In this document: positions 1 through 6,301 of the stretch, in pieces | Layout: each line of letters opens with the position of its first letter | Numbering within the stretch: the first letter of the stretch is position 1 | Assembly: GCA_041685075.1 (NCBI GenBank) | Contig: JAWLGN010000147.1 | Coordinates: 1-13,124, forward strand | Length of the DNA stretch: 13,124 bases | Reading direction: 5' to 3' | Origin: JAMCRM01 sp041685075 | GTDB taxonomy: Bacteria; Acidobacteriota; Terriglobia; Bryobacterales; Bryobacteraceae | Translations under genes and position numbers: made by a program | Notes under the pieces: model-generated | Database searches by the model: none | What the model saw: the letters and a program-made list of their open reading frames with translations, nothing else | What the model was told of the DNA's origin: nothing

Positions 1-14
1 ATCCTGAATCATCT

Positions 15-34
15 GCCGGGTTAGAACCCATGGC
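15..34 (+). terminator. possible hairpin, weak terminator candidate
   Basis: GGGT (18-21) pairs with ACCC (26-29) around a TAGA loop, and GCC (15-17) can pair with GGC (32-34) across a two-base bulge. A frame open from base 1 ends at a TAG inside this loop (22-24), so the hairpin could lie at the end of an upstream gene that is almost entirely outside the window. No T-run follows, so intrinsic termination is doubtful. The rest of 35-74 shows nothing I can identify. Confidence 0.2.
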
Positions 35-74
35 GGGAGGCGAAGTTCCCGGCGCGGCGGTCGCGAAAAGCGGC

Positions 75-98
75 CATACTAGAGGGAGGAGAACCTCC
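75..98 (+). promoter_or_regulatory. possible -10 box and SD-containing hairpin before the SRPBCC gene
   Basis: CATACT at 75-80 resembles a -10 box. Just behind it GGAGG (85-89) is followed by AGAA and its exact complement CCTCC (94-98), so the Shine-Dalgarno sequence can be fully paired in a five-base-pair GC-rich stem. The SD lies 11 bases from the TTG at 101 and 20 bases from the in-frame ATG at 110, which favours TTG. Transcription from this -10 would start near base 87, inside the left arm, so the stem would form only on a transcript that starts further upstream. Confidence 0.3.
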
Positions 99-100
99 GC

Positions 101-895
101 TTGAGAAGCATGCTGACGCCGGGAGCCACCATCGGCTGTTTGTTCGCGGGACTGGTTTTGGCCCAGGGGCCGGCGGCCACCGCGGAGCTGCAGCCGGCCA
201 CCGTGCAGGCTTTCGACAGTTACATCCGGGCGGCCGAAGCCGGCATGAAACCCAGCGGAGGGTTCTTGTGGGTGGACCGCGACCCGGCGCGCGCCGGGCA
301 ACTGCGCGCGGGCCAGGTGCTCAGCCAGCCGTGGGGGAAGCGCGCCGAAACCTCCATCCCGGACGGCCTGGTGCACGATTGGGTGGGAGCCGCGTTCATC
401 CCCGGGGCCACCCTGGACAAGACCCTGGCGCTGGTGCAGGACTACGACCGGCACGAGACCATCTACCCGGAAGTGATCGATTCCAAGCTGCTTCGCCGCG
501 ACGACGGGAACTACCGGGTCTACCTGCGGCTGCTCAAGAAAAAGGTGCTCACAGTGGTGCTGAACACCGAGCACGAAGTTCGCTACACGCGCGTGGACAC
601 GCGGCACGCGGCCAGCCGCTCCTACAGCACGCGCATCGCGGAGGTGGAGAACGCCGGCAAGGCCGATGAGCGCGAACTGCCGCCCGGCCGCGACCATGGC
701 TTCCTATGGCGGCTGTATTCCTACTGGCGCTTCGTGGAGCAGGACGGCGGCGTGTATCTCGAGTGCCGCGCCATCTCGCTCACCCGGGCGGTGCCGAGAG
801 GCCTGGGCTGGCTGATCGAGCCGATCATCCGCAATCTTCCGCGCGAGTCCCTGGCCGGCACTCTCCGGGCAACGCGGGACGCGATGGCGAAGTAG
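101..895 (+). CDS. exported SRPBCC/START-like domain protein, function unknown
   Basis: A 264-residue protein with an N-terminal signal sequence: a hydrophobic stretch over about residues 9-21 and a small-residue cleavage region near residues 26-29. From about residue 90 to the end the pattern resembles the SRPBCC/START helix-grip fold: a segment around LDKTLALVQDYDRHETIYP, then alternating strands including NYRVYLRLLKKKVLTVVLNT, an arginine-rich strand, a GVYLECRAISLTRAVP strand, and a long C-terminal helix starting near GWLIEPIIRNLPRESL. Such domains bind hydrophobic ligands in a cavity, but no ligand or enzymatic residues can be named here. The TTG start is chosen because GGAGG lies at a workable distance; the ATG at 110 is the alternative and shortens the protein by three residues. 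It converges with the sulfatase gene and stands alone. Fold assignment is moderately sure; role unknown. Confidence 0.75.
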   Translation: MRSMLTPGATIGCLFAGLVLAQGPAATAELQPATVQAFDSYIRAAEAGMKPSGGFLWVDRDPARAGQLRAGQVLSQPWGKRAETSIPDGLVHDWVGAAFIPGATLDKTLALVQDYDRHETIYPEVIDSKLLRRDDGNYRVYLRLLKKKVLTVVLNTEHEVRYTRVDTRHAASRSYSTRIAEVENAGKADERELPPGRDHGFLWRLYSYWRFVEQDGGVYLECRAISLTRAVPRGLGWLIEPIIRNLPRESLAGTLRATRDAMAK

Positions 896-896
896 A

Positions 897-908
897 GGCC
901 TGAAGGCC
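897..908. terminator. short hairpin between convergent genes
   Basis: GGCC-TGAA-GGCC sits in the 21-base gap between two convergent stop codons (TAG at 893-895 on plus, TAG at 919-917 on minus). The stem is only four base pairs and neither side has a strong T-run, so it is at best a weak bidirectional terminator. Confidence 0.25.
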
Positions 909-916
909 ACCCCACG

Positions 917-2404
917 CTATAGCGCCTCCCGCACCTTGCGCCAGCCGCGGCCCCTGTCGAGCATTGCGGAGAGTTCGCGCACCGTCGATGTGTGCTGCGG
1001 CAAATCGGCCAGGTTGGCTGTGGCGGTGGGACCGGCGGCGTGGTCGTAGAGTTCACGCGCGACGATTTCGCCGGCCGGCCGGGAGATCCACTCGGTATAG
1101 CGCCAGCGCGCGGTACGCAGGCTGTAGCCCATGATGCCGCGCCCGCGGGGGTACTGGCTGAAAGCCGCCGCCTTCCACTTGCGGCGCGGGTCGTCGAGGA
1201 GCGGCAGCAAACTCGCGCCCTCGCACTGGCGGGGAACTCCGAGACCGCACGCTTCGGCCAGGGTGGGGTAGATATCGACGTACTCCACCAGCGCGGAGGT
1301 TGCGGCGCCGGCGTTCCGCTGGCCCGGCAGCGAGAAGAGCAGGGGCACGTGCGTATCGAGTTCGAGGTTGGTGTGCTTGCACCAGGCGCCGTAGTCGCCC
1401 AGCTTCCAGCCGTGGTCGCCCCAGAGAACGATGGCGGTGCTGTCCCGCAGCCCCAGGCGGTCCAACTCCGCGAGCAGGCGGCCCACCTGGGCGTCCATGT
1501 AGCTGACGCAGGCGTAGTATCCGTGAATCAATACCCGCATGGTGGCGGGGTCTACCGGGCCGGCGCCCGGGATACCGGCGTAATTGCGCAGCTCACCCCA
1601 TGCCGAGCCCGCCAGCTTGGGCATGTTCTCGGGCCAGTCGTTGCGCGACGGCAGTTCGATGTCCGCGGGGGAGTAGAGGTCCCAGTGTTTTCTGGGCGCG
1701 TTGAACGGCAGGTGCGGCTTCATGAAGCCCACCGCGAGGAAAAACGGCCGGGTGCGCAACCGCTGTAGTTCGGCGATGGCGCGGTCGCATGTCATGCCGT
1801 CCGGATAGGCGTTGTCGGCCACGTCGGGCGCTTCGTACGCGGGACCACGGCCGTAGAGCGGTGCGGGCGGCCTCTTCCCCTCCGCCAGGCGGGCTTCGTA
1901 GGCGGCGCGCATGGCGGCGTCGCTCTGGCGCACGATGATTTGGGACAGCGGGTCGAGGTATCCGCGACCTGCCCATGCTCCCCGCGGCTGCCAGGGCGGC
2001 GCGCTCCAGGCTTCAGGATCCTCGTTGGGGTGGTGATAGATCTTGCCCAGCGAAATGGTCTCGTAGCCGTGGTTCTTGAAGTGACGCGGGATACTGACCA
2101 GGTCCGGGCGCACGGTGTTCAGCGGCGTCTGGAGGTCGTAGACGCGCGTGGTGTCGGGCCGCGTGCCGGTCAAGAGGCTGGCGCGCGTGGGGGCGCAAAC
2201 GGCCTGTTGGCAGTAAGCGCGGTCAAAGCGCAGGCCGCGCGAGGCCAGCCGGTCGATGTGGGGCGAGCGGATCTGCGGGTGGCCGTAGCAGCCCAGTTGG
2301 GGCCGCAGATCGTCCACCGCGATGAAGAGGACGTTGGTCTTCCGCGGGCCCCCGAAGGCCGCCGCCGCGGCGGCGGAGGCGGCAAGAAAATCGCGCCGGG
2401 TCAT
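917..2404 (-). CDS. Tat-exported S1-family sulfatase, iduronate-2-sulfatase type
   Basis: Type I sulfatase of 495 residues that should hydrolyse sulfate esters from a glycan or small sulfated compound outside the cytoplasm. It opens with a Tat signal (TRRDFLA, residues 2-8, then an alanine-rich stretch). The metal-binding start of the domain is NVLFIAVDDLRPQLGCYG (D30, D31). The formylglycine site is C69-A-P-T-R73 followed by ASLLTG, so C69 would be oxidised by a formylglycine-generating enzyme, which is not encoded here. A second metal motif is WGDHGWKLGDYG (D330, H331). QQAVCAPTR, RPDTTRVYDL and SLGKIYHH closely match human iduronate-2-sulfatase, pointing to that sulfatase subfamily; the real substrate may differ. 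The frame stays open upstream to 2620, but the ATG at 2404 gives the Tat signal and overlaps the transporter stop as ATGA, implying coupled translation. Length is normal for the family. Confidence 0.93.
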   Translation of the reverse strand: MTRRDFLAASAAAAAAFGGPRKTNVLFIAVDDLRPQLGCYGHPQIRSPHIDRLASRGLRFDRAYCQQAVCAPTRASLLTGTRPDTTRVYDLQTPLNTVRPDLVSIPRHFKNHGYETISLGKIYHHPNEDPEAWSAPPWQPRGAWAGRGYLDPLSQIIVRQSDAAMRAAYEARLAEGKRPPAPLYGRGPAYEAPDVADNAYPDGMTCDRAIAELQRLRTRPFFLAVGFMKPHLPFNAPRKHWDLYSPADIELPSRNDWPENMPKLAGSAWGELRNYAGIPGAGPVDPATMRVLIHGYYACVSYMDAQVGRLLAELDRLGLRDSTAIVLWGDHGWKLGDYGAWCKHTNLELDTHVPLLFSLPGQRNAGAATSALVEYVDIYPTLAEACGLGVPRQCEGASLLPLLDDPRRKWKAAAFSQYPRGRGIMGYSLRTARWRYTEWISRPAGEIVARELYDHAAGPTATANLADLPQHTSTVRELSAMLDRGRGWRKVREAL

Positions 2405-4080
2405 AGCCGCACCAGCAGCCAGATGAGCGCCACCATGCCGAAGGCGATCAGCCAACCGATGGCGAAGCCCTTCAGGTCCGTACGATAGGCTCGGAGGAAC
2501 GGCACGCCGGCGGCGGCGCGGCGCAGATGGAACAGGTTTACCAGGATGAGCTGGCGTCCCTGGAGAGCCACCTCGCGCGGATCGGGCTTCTTCCACTCCT
2601 CGCCGCCGTCGCTGGGACATTGCAGGCGGTCGAAGAAGGACTCCTGCGCGGTGCGGGGTTCGGGCGGGGTGAGCAGGCTCACCACTACCAGTGCCGCAAC
2701 CCCGGCCACCATCGCGGAAAAGAATACCGTGGGATCCCAGTGGTCGAAGCGCTCGTTGCGCAGGATGTAGGTGGCGAAGTTGGTTCCCATCGCTACGACG
2801 ATACTGGCGATGGCGCCCCAGCGGTTGGCGCGCCTCCAGAAGACCCCGCCCATCACACTGATGCCCACAAAAGTGGCCAGCGTTTCGGTCAGCAGGAAGG
2901 AGTAGAGCACGCGGTCGATGAAGAAGACCGCGTAGACCACCGCGATCAGGGTGATGAGCAGGCCGCTGAAACGTCCCACCAGCAGGTAGTGCCGGTCGGG
3001 ATGCGAGGGCGCCAGGTACTTCTTGTAAAAGTTACGGGTGAACAGCGCGCCGCTGTCCACCATGAAAGCCGAACAGCCGGCCATGTTGGCGGCCAGCACG
3101 CAGGCGATCAGCAGGCCCAGGCCGCCGGGAAACAGGAGGTGGCGGCAGCCGAAGCCGAAGGCATCCTCGGGGTCGTCGAGCGCGGCCACGCCGAAGACGT
3201 TCCCCACCACCAGCGCGGTCACGAGCAACCCAACGAGCGCCCAGCCGATCGTGCAGAAGCGCTTGACGAAGTTCCCGTACAGGAAACCCACGCGGCAGGT
3301 GTACTCGTCCTTGCCGGTTCCCACCGCGGCCATCATGTGCGGCTGCGCCACAATGCCGACCAGGCCGTTGATAGTGAGCATCAGGATGAACCAGAGGCCC
3401 ACGCCTTCGGGAGTGGCCAGGGAGAGCTGGTATTCGGGCAACAACTGCCGGATGCCCTCCATGCCGCCCACGCGGTTCCAGCCGAGGGGAATGAGCAGGA
3501 ACGAGAGGACGATGATGAGGAAGCCCTGGAGGATATCGGTCCAGGCGGTGGCCACGATGCCCCCCACGAAACTGTAGAGCACGAAAACCAGGGTCATCAC
3601 GACCACGATTTCGTTGACCGGCATGTGCCCGCCGGTGGCCTGGCTGATGACCTTGCCGGCGCCCTTCAGCATGCTCGCCATCCCGATGGTGAAGAAGGCC
3701 AGGGCGAAGAGGGTGTAGAAGGCGCCCATCCAGGAGCCGTAGCGGTCCTCGATGAGTTCCGCCACCGTGGTGCGGCGGATGCGCCGGAACAGCGGAGCAA
3801 TCAGCCAGTAGAAGGGGGTGGCGAACATGTTCTTCCACTGGTACCAGATGCCGGACAGCCCCACGGTGTAGATGGCGCCGGCCAGGGAGACCGGCATTTC
3901 GGCGTGGGTGCCGGTGCTGAAGCTCTGCCCGATCATGATCAGCTTGCCAAACTTCCGGCTGCCCAGGAAGTAGTGGCCGGTGTCCTTCACCCGAAGTCCG
4001 ACCAGGAGTCCGATGATCGTGATGATGACGAGGTAGCCCGCCAGAACGATCCAGTCCACGGCGGCGAGTTCGATGGTCAT
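2401..4080 (-). CDS. SSS-family solute symporter, sulfatase-linked
   Basis: Polytopic membrane protein of 559 residues, solute:sodium symporter family (TC 2.A.21). The first helix (about WIVLAGYLVIITIIGLLVGL) is followed by the typical HYFLGSRKFGK loop, and later SSS landmarks include VGGIVATAWTDILQGFLII and GALFTRNFYKKYL. The ATG at 4080 is preceded by AAAGGAA six bases upstream; an earlier in-frame start at 4113 lacks this and adds an implausible arginine-rich extension. It is the first gene of a two-gene operon with the sulfatase, overlapping it by four bases, so it may import the desulfated product. In the helix that normally carries the Na2-site serine pair, the sequence is M333-A-G-C-S337, so both serines appear replaced; ion coupling may differ from sodium. 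The substrate cannot be read from sequence. Confidence 0.9.
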   Translation of the reverse strand: MTIELAAVDWIVLAGYLVIITIIGLLVGLRVKDTGHYFLGSRKFGKLIMIGQSFSTGTHAEMPVSLAGAIYTVGLSGIWYQWKNMFATPFYWLIAPLFRRIRRTTVAELIEDRYGSWMGAFYTLFALAFFTIGMASMLKGAGKVISQATGGHMPVNEIVVVMTLVFVLYSFVGGIVATAWTDILQGFLIIVLSFLLIPLGWNRVGGMEGIRQLLPEYQLSLATPEGVGLWFILMLTINGLVGIVAQPHMMAAVGTGKDEYTCRVGFLYGNFVKRFCTIGWALVGLLVTALVVGNVFGVAALDDPEDAFGFGCRHLLFPGGLGLLIACVLAANMAGCSAFMVDSGALFTRNFYKKYLAPSHPDRHYLLVGRFSGLLITLIAVVYAVFFIDRVLYSFLLTETLATFVGISVMGGVFWRRANRWGAIASIVVAMGTNFATYILRNERFDHWDPTVFFSAMVAGVAALVVVSLLTPPEPRTAQESFFDRLQCPSDGGEEWKKPDPREVALQGRQLILVNLFHLRRAAAGVPFLRAYRTDLKGFAIGWLIAFGMVALIWLLVRL

Positions 4081-4086
4081 AGAAAG

Positions 4087-4093
4087 TTCCTTT
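4087..4093 (-). promoter_or_regulatory. ribosome binding site fixing the SSS start
   Basis: On the minus strand AAAGGAA stands six bases before the ATG at 4080. No comparable site precedes the upstream in-frame start at 4113. Confidence 0.6.
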
Positions 4094-4171
4094 CGAGCGC
4101 AGCCGCGCCGCACTCATTCGAACTCCCCAGTTTACCCTCTCAACACCGGCGAGGTACCGCTTCGGCGGGAG

Positions 4172-4177
4172 TACAAT
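4172..4177 (+). promoter_or_regulatory. -10 box TACAAT, possible leaderless promoter of the double hydrolase
   Basis: TACAAT is followed by seven bases and then the ATG at 4185. A -10 box here would place the transcription start on or one base before that ATG, giving a leaderless mRNA and making 4185 the true start. The competing ATG at 4176 overlaps the box. No good -35 hexamer is visible. The remaining 4094-4171 divergent region shows no clear operator or minus-strand promoter. Confidence 0.5.
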
Positions 4178-6140
4178 GCGCGGTATGGTGGCAGCGCTCT
4201 TTTTGCTGGCGGCGGTGGTTCCCCTGCCCGGCACGCGCCCGCTGGAGATGGCGGGCGACCCGGCGCGCCTGATGGTGAACGGGATGGAAGCCTGGCTGGC
4301 GCGCGCGGCGGCGCAGGCGCCGGCGAAGCGGGGCGGCGGGCGCGCGCGCCTGCGCGAGATCATCGGGGCGGTGGATGAGCGCGTGCCGTTCACTTCGCCG
4401 GAACTGGCAGCCACGCTGGCCAGGCCCGCGCGGGTTGGTGAAGGGCCGGGCTACACGGTCTACGCGGTGCGCTGGCCGGTCCTCGAAGGCGTAACGGCCG
4501 AGGGCCTGCTCTGGCAGCCCAATGGAAAACCCTCGGCGCGCGTAGTAGTGCTGCCGGTTGCCGGCACGGCGCCGGAGGACTCGCCGATGGCGGCGCGGCT
4601 GGCGGCGGCCGGTTGCCAGGTGCTCTCGCCGGTCCTGATCGACCGCCAGAGCACGTACGCGGGCAACCCGCGCATCGGCCGCATGACGAAACAGCCGCAC
4701 CGGGAGTTCATCTACCGGATGGCCTTCATGGTGGGGCGCCACATCCTGGGCTACGAGGCACAGAAGGCGCTGGCGGCGGTGGACTGGTTCGTCGAGCAGC
4801 AGCCGGCCGCGCGGGTTGGGGTGTGGGGAGAGGGCGACGGCGGCGCGGCGGCGCTCTACGCCGCGGCGCTCGACGACCGCATCCATGCGGCCGGAGTGGT
4901 GGGATACAACGGGCACGCGGACCTCTGGGCACAACCCATCGACCGCAACGTGTGGGCGCTCCAGCGCGATTTCAGCGACGCCGATATCGCCGCGCTGGTG
5001 GCGCCGCGCACGCTGGCGCGGGATGAGGAAACGTTTTTCGCCGCCCTGGGCCTCGCGCGGGGTGAGGCGGGCGCGCCGCGGTGGGTGGGCGAGACCGATC
5101 GTGAGGCGCGCATGAAGCGGCAGCTTTCCGAACTCATCGCGCACGTGCGCATGCTGGTGGAGCGCTCCGAATCCGTGCGCGAGGCGTTGTGGAAGCGCGA
5201 GGGCGCCGAAGGCGTACGCAGGCGCGTGTGGGAGGAAGTAATCGGGCGGCTGCCGGCGGGCGGCGTCCCGCCGAACCCGCGCACGCGGTTGAGCTATCGC
5301 AGCGCGGCGTGGGACGGCTACGAGACCGTGCTCGACGTGGCGCCCGATGTCTTCGCCTATGGGGTGCTCTTGGTGCCCAAGGGCATCCGGCGGGGCGAGC
5401 GGCGGCCGGTGGTGGTGGTGCAACACGGGCTGAAGGGCCGCGCGCTGGATCTGTTCGGCCAGCCGGAGACCGAGCGCGGCCCCGACGGCCGCAACACCAG
5501 CTATCACTACTACCGCAACCTGGGTTCGCGGCTGGCGGAGATGGGCTACGTGGTATTCAGCGCGCAGAACCCGTACGTGAGCCCCTTCCGCCATATCCAG
5601 CGGCGGGCCAACCCGCTGGGGCTGTCGCTGTTCAGCTTCATCGTGGCGCAGCACGGCCGGCTGCTGGAGTGGCTGGGGACGCTGGATTTCGTGGACCCGG
5701 CGCGCGTAGGCTTCTACGGCCTCTCCTATGGCGGGAAGACCGCCCTGCGGGCGCCGCCGCTGCTTGAGGGCTACGCGCTCTCCATCTGCTCCGGCGATTT
5801 CAACGAGTGGGTGCGGAAGGTGACCACCACGGAGGCGCCCTACAGCTACATGTTTACCCAGGAGTGGGAGATCCCCGAGTGGAACCTGGCGCACGTGGCC
5901 AATCACGCGGAACTGGCGCTGCTGATGGCGCCGCGGCCGTTCATGGTGGAGCGCGGCCATCGCGACGGCGTGGGAGTGGACGAGTGGGTGGCCTACGAGT
6001 ACGCCAAGGTGCGGCGCTGGTACGAGGAAGCGGGCATGGGGGAGCGAACGCGCATCGCCTGGTTCAACGGCACCCACCGCATCGACGCGGTTGAAACGCT
6101 GGATTTCCTGCGCCGGTTTCTGGGGCCGTCGAAGCCCTGA
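4176..6140 (+). CDS. exported tandem alpha/beta-hydrolase, N-terminal domain lacking the nucleophile
   Basis: A 654-residue exported hydrolase, probably an esterase or dienelactone-hydrolase/acetylxylan-esterase-like enzyme. The N-terminus is hydrophobic (VAALFLLAAVVPLPG), as in a signal peptide. A first alpha/beta-hydrolase-like domain spans about residues 85-270: a strand ARVVVLPVAG, then VGVWGEGDGGAAALYAAALD, where the nucleophile-elbow position is G220 (G218-E-G220-D-G222) instead of serine. The second domain, about residues 370-652, has VVVVQHGLKG, the full elbow G515-L-S517-Y-G-G, a likely acid at D597 or D602, and the catalytic histidine H634 in NGTHRID. The last domain should therefore hydrolyse an ester or related bond; the first may be structural or substrate-binding. 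An ATG at 4185, behind a -10-like box, is an equally possible start and removes three residues. Gap to the next gene is 23 bases. Substrate unknown. Confidence 0.85.
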   Translation: MRGMVAALFLLAAVVPLPGTRPLEMAGDPARLMVNGMEAWLARAAAQAPAKRGGGRARLREIIGAVDERVPFTSPELAATLARPARVGEGPGYTVYAVRWPVLEGVTAEGLLWQPNGKPSARVVVLPVAGTAPEDSPMAARLAAAGCQVLSPVLIDRQSTYAGNPRIGRMTKQPHREFIYRMAFMVGRHILGYEAQKALAAVDWFVEQQPAARVGVWGEGDGGAAALYAAALDDRIHAAGVVGYNGHADLWAQPIDRNVWALQRDFSDADIAALVAPRTLARDEETFFAALGLARGEAGAPRWVGETDREARMKRQLSELIAHVRMLVERSESVREALWKREGAEGVRRRVWEEVIGRLPAGGVPPNPRTRLSYRSAAWDGYETVLDVAPDVFAYGVLLVPKGIRRGERRPVVVVQHGLKGRALDLFGQPETERGPDGRNTSYHYYRNLGSRLAEMGYVVFSAQNPYVSPFRHIQRRANPLGLSLFSFIVAQHGRLLEWLGTLDFVDPARVGFYGLSYGGKTALRAPPLLEGYALSICSGDFNEWVRKVTTTEAPYSYMFTQEWEIPEWNLAHVANHAELALLMAPRPFMVERGHRDGVGVDEWVAYEYAKVRRWYEEAGMGERTRIAWFNGTHRIDAVETLDFLRRFLGPSKP

Positions 6141-6151
6141 GACGCGCGTGC

Positions 6152-6157
6152 TACACT
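6152..6157 (+). promoter_or_regulatory. -10 box TACACT, possible leaderless promoter for the microprotein/SSS unit
   Basis: TACACT ends six bases before the ATG at 6164, so transcription would begin at the A of that ATG. There is no Shine-Dalgarno sequence before it. It lies in the 23-base gap behind the hydrolase stop, so the transporter unit could be transcribed independently as well as by read-through. No -35 match was seen. Confidence 0.5.
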
Positions 6158-6163
6158 CGCGCT

Positions 6164-6301
6164 ATGGATGCTGAGCAGCGCGGACCGCGGGACGAGCCGC
6201 CGCCGTTTCTGAAGACGTGGAAACGGCTGTATGCCGCGGTGCTCGTCTACCTGGCACTCCTTATCGCCCTCTTCTACTGGTTTACGCGACATTTCTCATG
6301 A
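6164..6301 (+). CDS. 45-residue single-helix membrane protein coupled to an SSS symporter
   Basis: Small protein of 45 residues. A charged, proline-rich N-terminus (MDAEQRGPRDEPPPF) leads into LKTWKRLYAAVLVYLALL, and one transmembrane helix runs over about residues 23-40, ending in WFTRHFS. By the positive-inside rule the lysine/arginine cluster at residues 17-21 puts the N-terminus in the cytoplasm. The TGA overlaps the ATG of the symporter as ATGA, so translation is probably coupled and the two products made together. Small partner subunits are known for some SSS transporters (YjcH/DUF485 beside ActP, DUF4212 proteins), but those usually have two helices, so membership in them is not claimed. 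Supporting evidence for reality: a -10-like box placed exactly for a leaderless start, a coherent amphipathic-then-hydrophobic layout, and the overlap. Likely role: assembly or regulatory subunit of the transporter (inference). Confidence 0.75.
   Translation: MDAEQRGPRDEPPPFLKTWKRLYAAVLVYLALLIALFYWFTRHFS

Noticed and set aside
1..24. Possible end of an upstream plus-strand gene (seven codons then TAG)
   Set aside because: Too short to distinguish from chance.
2405..2620. N-terminal extension of the sulfatase frame upstream of 2404
   Set aside because: It would add 72 arginine/proline-rich residues inside the transporter gene and hide the Tat signal; the ATG at 2404 fits the signal and the ATGA overlap.
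2527..4272. Long plus-strand open frame antisense to the SSS transporter
   Set aside because: Composition is Gly/His/Glu/Gln-rich with no fold pattern, typical of the opposite strand of a GC-rich membrane protein gene.
4140..6077. Long minus-strand open frame antisense to the double hydrolase
   Set aside because: Arginine/histidine/proline-rich and without recognisable motifs, while the plus strand has clear hydrolase motifs.
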